Assembly (NCBI GenBank): GCA_026785745.1
Contig: JAJAZO010000119.1
Location: 1 to 13,941 of the forward strand
Source: Chitinophagaceae bacterium
GTDB lineage: Bacteria; Bacteroidota; Bacteroidia; Chitinophagales; Chitinophagaceae
Length of the DNA: 13,941 nucleotides
Reading direction: 5' to 3'
The position numbers and the translations under genes were made by a program. The notes beneath the pieces were generated by a model. That model was not told the DNA's origin. It was given only the letters and a program-made list of their open reading frames with translations, and made no database searches. Of the stretch, positions 1 to 7,968 are shown piece by piece (positions within the stretch are counted from its first letter, which is position 1; the number at the start of each line of letters is the position of its first letter).

Positions 1-222
1 GCGGGAGCAGTGGCAGGTGGTTGCTTATTATTAGTATTAGTGGCTGCATTAAAAGACACCGACATCAAACAACAGCAGGCATTGGTAAATGAAGGAAGTA
101 TTGGATTGATTAAGAACTTGGGAAAAGAATTATTCACTACGTATGTAGTGCCGTTTGAGATAAGCAGTATTTTATTTTTGAGTGCTATGGTTGGTGCAGT
201 GGTGATAGGGAAAAAAGAATAG
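1..222 (+). CDS. nuoJ: NADH-quinone oxidoreductase subunit J, 3' end (partial)
   Basis: This is the C-terminal part of the membrane subunit NuoJ of respiratory complex I, open at the left window edge; frame 1 reads from base 1 to a TAG stop. The 73 visible codons contain a hydrophobic helix, a polar loop, and then the characteristic last helix of NuoJ (LFTTYVVPFEISSILFL followed by a hydrophobic stretch and the basic end GKKE). NuoJ lies in the membrane arm next to NuoK and NuoA and helps couple quinone reduction to the proton channels. Identity is supported by the motif and by nuoK, nuoL, nuoM and nuoN following in canonical order. The N-terminal two thirds, including the pi-bulge helix, are outside the window. 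Confidence 0.93.
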   Translation, partial: AGAVAGGCLLLVLVAALKDTDIKQQQALVNEGSIGLIKNLGKELFTTYVVPFEISSILFLSAMVGAVVIGKKE

Positions 223-226
223 CTAT

Positions 227-287
227 GAGCTGTGAATTACGAGCCACGAGTAGGGTCATTTAACTCGTAACTCGCTACTCATAACTC
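227..287. repeat. Imperfect inverted repeat with heptad tandem repeat in the nuoJ-nuoK gap
   Basis: Almost the whole 79-bp gap between nuoJ and nuoK is structured. A left arm at 227-251 and a right arm at 263-287 are imperfect reverse complements: 18 of 25 positions match by eye, with an 11-base loop. The right arm also reads as a degenerate 7-base tandem repeat: ACTCGTA, ACTCGCT, ACTCATA, ACTCGAA and ACTTGAA at 263-297. The transcript could fold here, which might separate nuoJ from nuoK in stability or translation. It may instead be a copy of a dispersed intergenic repeat; one window cannot show that. Confidence 0.6.
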
Positions 288-301
288 GAAACTTGAATTA
301 T

Positions 302-637
302 ATGCCGATTAATTATTACATATTTCTGGCTCTTGCCTTGTTCTGCATTGGCATTGTAGGTGTGCTTACACGCCGTAATGCTATTATTATTTTTATGTGC
401 ATAGAGCTTATGCTGAATGCAGTTAATTTATTACTGGTCGCCTTTTCAAAAATGCACTTCCTGAAAAATGTAGCAGCAGATTCGGCAACAACGGCGGGAA
501 CGGATGCGCAGTTATTTGTATTCTTTATTATGGTGGTGGCCGCGGCAGAGGTAAGTGTGGGACTGGCAATTATTGTAATGATGTACCGCAATATACATTC
601 GGTGGATGTGAATTTTTTAAACAGGTTGAAGCATTAA
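302..637 (+). CDS. nuoK: NADH-quinone oxidoreductase subunit K
   Basis: NuoK is a small three-helix membrane subunit of complex I, homologous to MrpC and mitochondrial ND4L. It forms part of the proton path between the quinone site and the antiporter-like subunits. The product is 111 residues with helices near 5-22, 28-49 and 70-94. The two buried glutamates required for pumping are present: E35 in [11 protein letters not shown] (E36 in E. coli) and E83 in [11 protein letters not shown] (E72 in E. coli). The loop between helices 2 and 3 is about ten residues longer than in E. coli. An in-frame TTG three codons upstream (293) is possible, but it lies inside the heptad repeat, so the ATG giving MPINYY is preferred. 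No Shine-Dalgarno sequence is visible. The stop is 7 bases before nuoL. Confidence 0.96.
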   Translation: MPINYYIFLALALFCIGIVGVLTRRNAIIIFMCIELMLNAVNLLLVAFSKMHFLKNVAADSATTAGTDAQLFVFFIMVVAAAEVSVGLAIIVMMYRNIHSVDVNFLNRLKH

Positions 638-644
638 GATAGTT

Positions 645-2540
645 ATGCAGAATGTTTTACAAATAGTGTATTTGATTCCTCTCTTGCCATTGATTGGTTT
701 TCTCATCAATGGCTTGGGAAGAAAACATTTGTCGAAATCATTGATTGGTGTAATTGGTTCAGGTGTTATCCTTGCTTCTTTTGTGCTCAGCATTTGGGTG
801 TTTTTGCAGGTTAAAGGCGGCAACACTCATGAAGCCCACTATTTCGATTTCATTTCTGTCGGGTCACTTAAAATACCTTTTGCTTTTAAAATAGACCAGC
901 TTTCCTCTCTCTTCCTTTTGATAATAACTGGCGTTGGTTTTCTTATCCATGTTTATTCTACTTCATACATGCAGGAGGAAAAGCAGGAGCATTTTGGAAG
1001 ATACTTTGCTTACCTGAACCTGTTTATTTTTTCCATGTTGTTGCTCGTAATGGGCGCCAACTTCGTTATCATGTTTATCGGATGGGAAGGAGTGGGGCTC
1101 TGTTCATATTTACTAATTGGTTATTGGTTTCAGAAACAGGAATACAATAAAGCAGCGAATAAGGCTTTCATCATGAACCGTATTGGTGATCTGGCTTTCC
1201 TGATTGCAATCTTCTGGTTGATTCAAAAACTCGGAACCGTTTCTTACAGCGAAGTATTTACGGCTGCTAATCTCGCCAAGCTGAGCACAACTGATGTTAC
1301 AGTTATCACTTTATTATTATTTGTAGGCGCTACTGGTAAAAGTGCACAGATACCTTTATATACATGGTTACCCGATGCAATGGCCGGTCCGACACCTGTT
1401 TCTGCATTGATACATGCTGCTACGATGGTGACGGCGGGTATTTATATGATTGCCAGAAGTAATTTGTTGTATTCCATGTCACATATCACTATGGATATTG
1501 TGGCGTACGTTGGTTTGGCGACAGCATTACTGGCAGCAACGATAGCCCTTAAACAAAATGATATTAAAAAAGTGCTGGCTTATTCTACGGTGAGCCAGTT
1601 AGGGTTTATGTTTCTTGCATTGGGTTGTGGGGCTTATACAGCCGCAGTCTTTCATGTAATGACACATGCCTTTTTCAAAGCATTAATGTTCCTCGGCAGC
1701 GGTAGCGTAATACATGCAATGGGTGGTGAACAGGATATTCGAAACATGGGCGGATTGAGTAAGAAGTTGAAAATTACATTCATTACATTCCTTATCGGTT
1801 GTGTAGCTATTGCAGGCATTCCACCATTCAGTGGTTTCTTTTCTAAAGATGCTATTTTGTTAAGTGCATTTGAGAAAAATCCAGTGTTATATGGCATTGC
1901 GTTGTTTACTGCATTGCTAACAGCCTTTTATATGTTCCGTTTATTGTTTATCACCTTTACGGGAAAATTCAGGGGCACACATGAGCAGGAACATCATTTG
2001 CATGAAAGCCCTGCGGCAATGACGATTCCATTGATTATTCTTGCTGTGCTTTCAATCATTGGAGGTTTTGTAGGCATACCAGAAGTGTTTATGCACGGTG
2101 GCGATAAACTGGGCGAATTTTTATCTCCTGTTATTGCAACTCATGCACCAGAACATCCTGTTTCTCATTCCACAGAATATATGCTGATGGGTTTATCAAC
2201 AGGGCTGGTGCTTATCATGATACTATTTGCCTGGTTTAAATTCAGAAACTATCAGCGAACAGAAGCAACAGGTTTTGGCAAAGTGCTGGAGAATAAATGG
2301 TATGTGGATGAGTTGTATGATAAAGTGATAGTAAATCCGTTGAATAAATTTGGAGGCTTTCTGAAAACAGTGATTGATAAATCACTTATTGATGGTTTGG
2401 TGAATGGAGCAGGAAGGCTTGTTAATTATAGCAGCCGTCAACTTCGGTTGCTGCAAAGCGGACAAGTAGGTAATTATGTATTGCTGATGGTAGTAAGTAT
2501 GGTGTTGATTTTTGTAGTTCAATTCTTTCTTCGCAAATGA
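645..2540 (+). CDS. nuoL: NADH-quinone oxidoreductase subunit L
   Basis: NuoL is the distal antiporter-like proton-pumping subunit of complex I, homologous to MrpA and ND5. The 631 residues (E. coli 613) contain the N-terminal helices, the Proton_antipo_M core at about 135-420, and a C-terminal extension with the long lateral helix (about 540-605) and a final anchoring helix. Key charges are conserved: E148 in FIGWEGVGLCSY, K232 in GATGKSAQIPLYTWLPD, H257 in LIHAATMVTAG, K345 in HAFFKALMFLGSG and K401 in FSKDAIL. These correspond to E. coli E144, K229, H254, K342 and K399. The gene follows nuoK by 7 bases, so the two are very likely co-transcribed. Nothing is truncated or odd; a functional pump subunit is expected. 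Confidence 0.97.
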   Translation: MQNVLQIVYLIPLLPLIGFLINGLGRKHLSKSLIGVIGSGVILASFVLSIWVFLQVKGGNTHEAHYFDFISVGSLKIPFAFKIDQLSSLFLLIITGVGFLIHVYSTSYMQEEKQEHFGRYFAYLNLFIFSMLLLVMGANFVIMFIGWEGVGLCSYLLIGYWFQKQEYNKAANKAFIMNRIGDLAFLIAIFWLIQKLGTVSYSEVFTAANLAKLSTTDVTVITLLLFVGATGKSAQIPLYTWLPDAMAGPTPVSALIHAATMVTAGIYMIARSNLLYSMSHITMDIVAYVGLATALLAATIALKQNDIKKVLAYSTVSQLGFMFLALGCGAYTAAVFHVMTHAFFKALMFLGSGSVIHAMGGEQDIRNMGGLSKKLKITFITFLIGCVAIAGIPPFSGFFSKDAILLSAFEKNPVLYGIALFTALLTAFYMFRLLFITFTGKFRGTHEQEHHLHESPAAMTIPLIILAVLSIIGGFVGIPEVFMHGGDKLGEFLSPVIATHAPEHPVSHSTEYMLMGLSTGLVLIMILFAWFKFRNYQRTEATGFGKVLENKWYVDELYDKVIVNPLNKFGGFLKTVIDKSLIDGLVNGAGRLVNYSSRQLRLLQSGQVGNYVLLMVVSMVLIFVVQFFLRK

Positions 2541-2587
2541 TAAATTATGGGAAAGAACGAAAATAATAATTTAAAAAATTTAAATTC

Positions 2588-2601
2588 TCCGCCACGGCGG
2601 A
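2588..2601. repeat. Short GC-rich palindrome in the nuoL-nuoM gap
   Basis: A perfect 6-base inverted repeat, TCCGCC and GGCGGA, is separated by AC. It is a GC island in an otherwise very AT-rich 71-bp gap and lies 10 bases before the nuoM ATG. A stem this close to the start could influence nuoM translation. It is not a terminator, since no T-run follows. The purine stretch AGGGG just after it may serve as a weak ribosome binding site. Confidence 0.5.
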
Positions 2602-2611
2602 ATAGGGGCAT

Positions 2612-4090
2612 ATGATTCCTGTTTTACTGATATTAATTCCTTTACTGACCGGACTGGCTGCTTTCTTTTTTAAGAATGATAAAAATGTGCGGTTGTGGAG
2701 CCTTGGCGTTTCACTATTTACACTTGGCGTTTCTATCATGGGTTTATCATTGAAAGATGGTGCCGGGCCACTTGCATTCCATGGCGAATGGATGCAGACG
2801 CTGGGCAGCAGTTTCTCTGTAAAATTGGATGGAATGGGGCAATTGCTTTGTCTGTTAAATGCCATTGCTTACCCGTTAGTGATCCTTGCAACCTGGAACA
2901 GTTCTTATAAAAAAGCCAATAACTTTTTTGCCCTGATGCTATTGGCGCAGGCAGGTATGATGGGTGTATTTCTTGCCACAGATGCATTGCTGTTTTATTT
3001 CTTCTGGGAGCTGGCATTGATACCGATGTACTTCTTGTGTTCACAATGGGGCGGAGAAAAAAGAATTGCGGTTACTTTCAAATTCTTTATTTACACCTTT
3101 ATTGGTTCTTTATTAATGCTGATAGGTATCTTATATATCTATTCACACACACCAGATCATTCTTTTTCTATCGAATCTTTTTACAACGCAGTATTATCCC
3201 GTAAGGAACAGCATACTGTTTTCTGGCTCATATTTATTGCATTTGCCATTAAGATGCCCATCTTTCCCCTTCATACCTGGCAGCCCGATACCTATGAACA
3301 ATCGCCAACCGCTACCACCATGATATTAAGTGGGGTGATGGTAAAAATGGGTTTATTTGGTATGCTACGCTGGTTATTCCCGGTAGTTCCATTTGCTTCC
3401 TTTCAATGGGGCGACTTTATTACATCAGCTGCGTTGATCGGGGTTATTTATGCATCATTGATTGCCATTAAACAAAATGATTTAAAGCGGTTAATAGCTT
3501 ATTCATCTATTGCCCACATAGGATTGATGTGTGCCGCCGCCTTTACACAAAATATATCCGGGCTTCAGGGGTTGATGATACAAATGTTTAATCATGGTAT
3601 CAATATTATCGGCTTGTGGATAGTAGTTGAGTTGATAGAAAGACAATTTGGTACCAGGAAAATATCCGAATTAGGCGGCCTTGCGCAAAAAGCACCCGTG
3701 TTGGCGGTTTTATTAGTAATAGTGGCATTGGCAAATATCGCTTTGCCATTGACCAACGCTTTCCCCGGTGAGTTTTTGATGTTCAACGGCATATTCAGTT
3801 CGAAAACAAATTATTATCTGTGGTTTACAATCATGGCCGGAATAGGAATTATTTTAGGTGCCGTTTATACATTGAATATGATTCGAAAAGTATTTTATGG
3901 TACTACAAATGAATTGACCAATACTGCAATGGATATAAAATGGAATGAAAAACTGGCCTTGGGTATTATTGTTGCAATCATTTTTTTGTTCGGTATTTAT
4001 CCACAGTTTCTGCTCAATAGTACTGTAGCCGTTACAGACACAATTATTGATAAGTTTGAAATGTTAAACAATACGTTGCCAAAGCAATAA
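2612..4090 (+). CDS. nuoM: NADH-quinone oxidoreductase subunit M
   Basis: NuoM is the middle or distal antiporter-like proton-pumping subunit of complex I (ND4 family). The 492-residue product is close to the family's roughly 500. The Proton_antipo core spans about 125-405, with about 14 predicted membrane helices. The channel residues are present: E133 in FFWELALIPMYF, K214 in AIKMPIFPLHTWQPD, K245 in GVMVKMGLFG and E387 in FPGEFLMF, matching E. coli E144, K234, K265 and E407. The first ATG after the GC palindrome fits the family start. It is separated from nuoL by 71 bases, the second-largest gap in this operon, but from nuoN by only 12. It should act with NuoL and NuoN as one of three parallel proton channels in the cytoplasmic membrane. 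Confidence 0.97.
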   Translation: MIPVLLILIPLLTGLAAFFFKNDKNVRLWSLGVSLFTLGVSIMGLSLKDGAGPLAFHGEWMQTLGSSFSVKLDGMGQLLCLLNAIAYPLVILATWNSSYKKANNFFALMLLAQAGMMGVFLATDALLFYFFWELALIPMYFLCSQWGGEKRIAVTFKFFIYTFIGSLLMLIGILYIYSHTPDHSFSIESFYNAVLSRKEQHTVFWLIFIAFAIKMPIFPLHTWQPDTYEQSPTATTMILSGVMVKMGLFGMLRWLFPVVPFASFQWGDFITSAALIGVIYASLIAIKQNDLKRLIAYSSIAHIGLMCAAAFTQNISGLQGLMIQMFNHGINIIGLWIVVELIERQFGTRKISELGGLAQKAPVLAVLLVIVALANIALPLTNAFPGEFLMFNGIFSSKTNYYLWFTIMAGIGIILGAVYTLNMIRKVFYGTTNELTNTAMDIKWNEKLALGIIVAIIFLFGIYPQFLLNSTVAVTDTIIDKFEMLNNTLPKQ

Positions 4091-4102
4091 GAAGGTATTA
4101 AT

Positions 4103-5479
4103 ATGAACGCATTATTATTATCGGCCATACTGGGAGTAGTTATGATGTTCAGCGGGATATTGCTGAAATCAAAAGCAGCTGTAAGGAACCTTGCTATCGC
4201 CGGGCTGTGTGTATTACTGCTTGCCAACATGCTGGAGATGTGCGGCATCATTTTTTTCAACATTGATACAAAAGGAATGATTGTCTTTGACAATTTTTCT
4301 TTGCTGTTTAATAGTATTGCTTTTGTTTCAACGTTGCTTTACTTGCTGCTATCAGCAAGAGATATGGAAAAGGTAGGTGTTAATTACGCTGAGTATTTTG
4401 CCCTTATCTTTTTTATTCTTTGTGGTATCACCCTTACTTCTTCTTTTAAATCGTTGCTGATACTTTTCCTCGGTATTGAAATCATTTCTATACCACTTTA
4501 CATTTTAACTGGCAGCGATAAGAAAAATTTAAAAAGCAATGAGGCATCGTTGAAGGATTTCCTGCTGGGTGCTTTTTCCACTGGTCTTATGCTGATGGGG
4601 ATTGCATTTATATATGGGGCCATGGGAACTTTTAGTACTGTCAGTATAGGGGCTTTTACAGCATCCAAACCTTCGGCATTGCTGATAGCAGGAATGTTAT
4701 TATTGCTTTTCTCCATGTCTTTTAAAGCTTCAGTTGCGCCATTCCATTTTTGGACACCGGATGTTTATGACGGTGCGCCAACTGTCTTTACATCTTTTAT
4801 GGCTACCATTGTAAAGGCTGCAGTGTTTATTGCTTTTATACGATTGTTTGATGATGCCTTTGGATTTCAGCAAAAGCAATGGCAATTGTTTATAGCCATC
4901 CTTACCGTAGCCACCCTATTTATCGGAAATATTACCGCAGTTTTCCAACAGAGTGTAAAAAGGATGCTTGCTTATTCCAGTATTGCTCAGGCTGGTTTTA
5001 TGATGCTTTCCTTATATGCTATGAATGCGGATGCTAAAGAAGGCCTGTTATTATATACTGCTGCTTATAGTTTTGCAACCATCGGCATATTTGCGGTGCT
5101 GATAAAAATGAAGGACTATACTTTTGATGGGTTCAACGGCTTTGCAAAGCATCAACCACTGTTGGCCGCTACTACCACGATATTTCTTTTGTCACTGGCA
5201 GGCATACCACTTACTGCAGGGTTTCTTTCCAAATTTTATATGCTGAAAGCCGTAATGGCGGAAGATAAAAATCTCTGGCTCGTTATTTTTGCTGTATTGA
5301 TGGCAGCAGTAAGTGTCTATTATTATTTCCGTGTTATCCAGGCCATGTATTTTAAAGAAGGAGATGCACAGCCAATGGAAGTAACTCCTGCTTTTAAATG
5401 GACATTAGTAGTGTTAGCTGCATTGGTGATACTGCTTGGTATCTTCCCTGATCTTCTGCTTACCTGGTTTTATTTCTAA
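4103..5479 (+). CDS. nuoN: NADH-quinone oxidoreductase subunit N
   Basis: NuoN is the third antiporter-like proton-pumping subunit of complex I (ND2 family) and the last gene of this nuo run. The 458 residues have about 14 predicted helices, and the Proton_antipo core covers about 115-400. Channel residues are conserved: E126 in LGIEIISIPLY, K208 in SFKASVAPFHFWTPDVY, K238 in ATIVKAAVF and K377 in AGFLSKFYMLKAV, matching E. coli E133, K217, K247 and K395. The start follows nuoM by 12 bases and has a clear purine-rich Shine-Dalgarno-like sequence (AAGAAGG), which is uncommon in this window. The operon appears to end here, because the next gene is unrelated and preceded by a promoter. Confidence 0.97.
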   Translation: MNALLLSAILGVVMMFSGILLKSKAAVRNLAIAGLCVLLLANMLEMCGIIFFNIDTKGMIVFDNFSLLFNSIAFVSTLLYLLLSARDMEKVGVNYAEYFALIFFILCGITLTSSFKSLLILFLGIEIISIPLYILTGSDKKNLKSNEASLKDFLLGAFSTGLMLMGIAFIYGAMGTFSTVSIGAFTASKPSALLIAGMLLLLFSMSFKASVAPFHFWTPDVYDGAPTVFTSFMATIVKAAVFIAFIRLFDDAFGFQQKQWQLFIAILTVATLFIGNITAVFQQSVKRMLAYSSIAQAGFMMLSLYAMNADAKEGLLLYTAAYSFATIGIFAVLIKMKDYTFDGFNGFAKHQPLLAATTTIFLLSLAGIPLTAGFLSKFYMLKAVMAEDKNLWLVIFAVLMAAVSVYYYFRVIQAMYFKEGDAQPMEVTPAFKWTLVVLAALVILLGIFPDLLLTWFYF

Positions 5480-5496
5480 TATAGTCTGACAGATTT

Positions 5497-5606
5497 ATAA
5501 GTCTGACCGTCCCGGTCTGACTTATAATTAATTGCTACAGCATTGCGTAGCATATCGTCATAACTGTATCTTTGAATATAAGTCAGATCAGGGTGGTCAG
5601 ACTTAT
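5497..5606. repeat. Nested inverted-repeat element (30-base arms) between nuoN and the permease gene
   Basis: Two 30-base arms (5497-5526 and 5577-5606) are reverse complements at 26 of 30 positions. Each arm is itself a near-palindrome built on ATAAGTC(T/A)GAC; the left arm folds as a 13-base stem with one mismatch. All four differences between the arms are transitions, and three of them leave G-U pairs in RNA, so 29 of 30 positions can pair. A further GTCTGAC lies at 5484-5490. The 50-base centre contains a 6-base stem (TGCTAC/GTAGCA) and the predicted promoter of the downstream gene. It resembles a small REP- or MITE-like element. No transposase or target duplication is seen. Confidence 0.7.
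5543..5574 (+). promoter_or_regulatory. Predicted Bacteroidota promoter for the permease gene
   Basis: TATCTTTG at 5567-5574 is an exact match to the Bacteroidota -7 consensus TAnnTTTG. A TTG at 5543-5545 sits 21 bases upstream, an acceptable position for the -33 element. Transcription would start near 5580, inside the right arm of the inverted repeat, giving a leader of about 35 bases. Confidence 0.55.
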
Positions 5607-5613
5607 TTACAAC

Positions 5614-6891
5614 ATGAATTTTCGTGACATCTTTTCGCTGGCTTTCCGCACTGTTCGCAGTAATAAACTTCGAACAGGTCTTACTGTTGCCATCATCGCA
5701 TTTGGCATCATGGCGTTGATCGGTATTATCACTGCTATCAAAGCCATGAATCAGAAATTCACCGAAAGCTTTTCCACCATGGGAGCCAATGCTTTTACCA
5801 TCCGCTACAAAGAAAGAAACATCAATTTTGGAGGGAACAATAAAAAAGATATTACCGTATCTAAAAAAGGGGACAAAAAGGAAAAAAATTCAAGCCTCGG
5901 AAAGTTGGTTACCAAAGACGAAGCGGAAATATTTGCAGGCCGGTTTTCCTTTCCGGCCATAAAAAGCCTTTCTATTTTTGGTGGAAGAAATAATATTGCA
6001 TCCTTCAATAACCGGAAAACAAACCCTAATATATTTTTATTTGGAGGAGACGAAAACTATTTATTACTGAATGGGTTCACCATTCAGTATGGCCGTAATC
6101 TTGCCCACAATGATGTTCGTTCGGGCAGCAATGTTTGTTTATTGGGTTATGATGTTGCCAAAAGATTATTTAAAGAAGGGGCGGAGAGAGCAATCAATGC
6201 AGTTGTACGTATTAATAATATCCCCTATCGGGTGCTGGCAGTAATGAAAAGCAGGGGCTCCAGTTTTGGGTTCAGCAGGGATAATGTTATTATCACTACC
6301 TATTCAAATGTGGTCAGAAATTTTCCCGCAGGCTATTCATTTGTAGTAGGCATAATGACTCCTGATCTGCAAAAGGTACAAGCGGCTATGGGAGAAGCAG
6401 AAGGTGTTTTCAGAAGTATCCGCAAATTAAATAGCACCGAGGAAAATAATTTTGTACTGGATCGCAGCGATAGCATTGCTGAAAAAGCCATGAACAGTTT
6501 GCGGTTTCTTACCGTTTCTGCTACCATTATCGGATTAATTACATTGATAGGAGCAGCCATTGGATTGATGAATATTATGTTGGTATCTGTGTCTGAACGG
6601 ACAAGGGAAGTGGGGCTTGTAAAAGCAATCGGGGGCAAAAGCAAAATGGTGAGCCGCCAGTTTTTACTCGAAGCTATCATCATCAGTGTGCTGGGAGCTC
6701 TGTTTGGAATATTGCTGGGCATCGCGGTGGGAAACCTTTTTTCAATAATATTGGATACAGGGTTTGTCGTTCCCTGGAACTGGGTTGTTTACGGTATTAT
6801 TATTTGTACGATAGTAGGATTGCTGGCGGGTTTATATCCTGCCCTCAAAGCCGGGAAACTCAATCCCATTGAGGCTTTACGTTATGAATAA
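5614..6891 (+). CDS. MacB/FtsX-type ABC transporter permease without an adjacent ATPase
   Basis: This is a membrane subunit of a MacB-type (type VII) ABC system. Such systems use cytoplasmic ATP hydrolysis to drive periplasmic movements, for example in export of peptides, antibiotics or lipids to an envelope partner. The 425 residues show the expected order: a short cytoplasmic N-terminus (RTVRSNKLRTGLT), TM1 at 22-43, a periplasmic MacB_PCD-like domain at about 45-300, then TM2 (302-327), TM3 (353-378) and TM4 (390-410). The coupling segment SERTREVGLVKAIGG and the C-terminal NPIEALRYE are typical. A lysine-rich stretch at about 75-98 in the periplasmic domain looks like a lineage-specific insertion. 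An in-frame TTG 14 codons upstream would translate the repeat arm, so ATG 5614 is preferred. No ATPase or adaptor gene is beside it; the substrate is unknown. Confidence 0.88.
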   Translation: MNFRDIFSLAFRTVRSNKLRTGLTVAIIAFGIMALIGIITAIKAMNQKFTESFSTMGANAFTIRYKERNINFGGNNKKDITVSKKGDKKEKNSSLGKLVTKDEAEIFAGRFSFPAIKSLSIFGGRNNIASFNNRKTNPNIFLFGGDENYLLLNGFTIQYGRNLAHNDVRSGSNVCLLGYDVAKRLFKEGAERAINAVVRINNIPYRVLAVMKSRGSSFGFSRDNVIITTYSNVVRNFPAGYSFVVGIMTPDLQKVQAAMGEAEGVFRSIRKLNSTEENNFVLDRSDSIAEKAMNSLRFLTVSATIIGLITLIGAAIGLMNIMLVSVSERTREVGLVKAIGGKSKMVSRQFLLEAIIISVLGALFGILLGIAVGNLFSIILDTGFVVPWNWVVYGIIICTIVGLLAGLYPALKAGKLNPIEALRYE

Positions 6892-6995
6892 GCTTCTTTC
6901 ATAATAGGGTGCAAACGTTTGTTGTAACCCCGATATAAAATTCCTTTCAAATTATTTTTCAAGCTCTTGCTCAATATCAAAAAATCCTTAACTTG

Positions 6996-7034
6996 AAGCC
7001 CCTACCTTAAAAAATTGAGGGTTAGGGCTTTTTT
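6996..7034 (+). terminator. Rho-independent terminator between the permease gene and exbB
   Basis: AAGCCCCTACC at 6996-7006 pairs, with small internal defects, with GGTTAGGGCTT at 7020-7030. A run of six T follows at 7029-7034. The loop is A-rich. It lies about 105 bases after the permease stop and 80 bases before exbB, so it ends the permease transcript and insulates the TonB operon. Confidence 0.7.
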
Positions 7035-7049
7035 ACTAAACTTTTTTCT

Positions 7050-7057
7050 TAGCATTG
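7050..7057 (+). promoter_or_regulatory. Possible -7 box for the exbB operon
   Basis: TAGCATTG differs from the Bacteroidota -7 consensus TAnnTTTG at one position. It lies 56 bases before the exbB start, just after the upstream terminator. No convincing -33 element is seen, so this is only a plausible site for the promoter that an operon start here requires. Confidence 0.3.
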
Positions 7058-7113
7058 TACCTCAGAAAGTAAGTGTTCTGATTTATCATTTAAAAAACTA
7101 AAAAATTAAGATT

Positions 7114-7968
7114 ATGGCAGAGACTAAACCAACTGCAACAGTTAAGGCTACATCGGTTCAGCCAAAGAAGAGCAGTAATGCAATTTCCTGGATTGCACCC
7201 GTCGTATGTATTATTGCCGCCTATTTGATCTGGCGTTTCATTTTAGGTGCCGCCGATGGATTTGAAAATCCTGATAAGAAAGGTGGATTTTGGCCAGAAC
7301 ACAAAGATCCAAAAGATGCACTTCATAGGATTTATGAAGGAGGTATCATTATCCCTCTGCTGATTGGAATGTTGTTGATGGTGATAGTTTTCTCTATTGA
7401 AAGATACCTGACCATCCGCAAAGCATTGGGCAATGGTTCAATCTCTGATTTTGTACGCAAAGTGCAGTATCATCTTGCTAACCGCAATGTAGATGCAGCA
7501 TTGTCTGAGTGTGATAAACAAAGAGGTTCTGTAGGTAATGTAATGAAAGCTGGTCTGCGTCGTTACAAAGAAATGATTAACGAAGGCAATATGGCTACTG
7601 AACAGAAAGTAATCTCCATTCAAAAAGAAGTGGAAGAAGCTACAGCACTGGAACTCCCGATGTTGCAGAAAAACCTGGTGTTCCTTTCTACTATTACTTC
7701 AGTAGGTACATTGGTTGCCCTTTTGGGTACGGTAATCGGTATGATCAAATCATTCTCTGCTCTAGGTAAAGAGGGTGGTGCTGGTGCTGCGGCCGAACTG
7801 GCCATTGGTATTTCTGAAGCCTTGTATAATACGGCTTTGGGTATTGGTACATCTGCTCTGGCATTGATTATGTATAATGTATTCACTACCAAGATTGACT
7901 CAATAACTTACGGCATTGATGAATCAGGTTTTACCCTGACTCAGAGTTTTGCTTCTCTGTACAAATAA
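7114..7968 (+). CDS. exbB: ExbB-like proton channel subunit (MotA/TolQ/ExbB family)
   Basis: This is the pentameric channel-forming subunit of the ExbB-ExbD motor, which uses the proton motive force to energise TonB. The 284 residues comprise a short cytoplasmic N-terminus, an extra hydrophobic segment at about 23-45, TM1 at 77-97, a cytoplasmic domain at about 98-186, and TM2 and TM3 at about 187-212 and 228-256. Hallmark positions are present: T206 in LVALLGTVIGMIKSF, and E235 and T240 in GISEALYNTALGIG. These correspond to E. coli T148, E176 and T181. The additional N-terminal helix and longer length are common in Bacteroidota homologues. It is the first gene of an exbB-exbD-exbD-tonB operon, followed by a 70-base gap that starts with a hairpin. 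TolQ is the main alternative, but the terminal tonB argues for ExbB. Confidence 0.93.
   Translation: MAETKPTATVKATSVQPKKSSNAISWIAPVVCIIAAYLIWRFILGAADGFENPDKKGGFWPEHKDPKDALHRIYEGGIIIPLLIGMLLMVIVFSIERYLTIRKALGNGSISDFVRKVQYHLANRNVDAALSECDKQRGSVGNVMKAGLRRYKEMINEGNMATEQKVISIQKEVEEATALELPMLQKNLVFLSTITSVGTLVALLGTVIGMIKSFSALGKEGGAGAAAELAIGISEALYNTALGIGTSALALIMYNVFTTKIDSITYGIDESGFTLTQSFASLYK

Noticed and set aside
263..297. Repeated units considered as a CRISPR array
   Set aside because: The period is 7 bases with no spacers and the repeat is degenerate; this is a simple tandem repeat.
293..301. Upstream TTG start for NuoK
   Set aside because: It lies in the heptad repeat and adds three residues not expected for the family; ATG at 302 gives the normal N-terminus.
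5572..5613. Upstream TTG start for the permease
   Set aside because: It overlaps the predicted -7 box and would translate the right arm of the inverted repeat; ATG 5614 gives the standard N-terminus.
6912..6921. Palindrome CAAACGTTTG resembling a LacI/PurR-type operator
   Set aside because: A 10-base palindrome is expected about once per kilobase by chance. It is about 190 bp from exbB and upstream of a terminator, and no LacI-family regulator is in the window.
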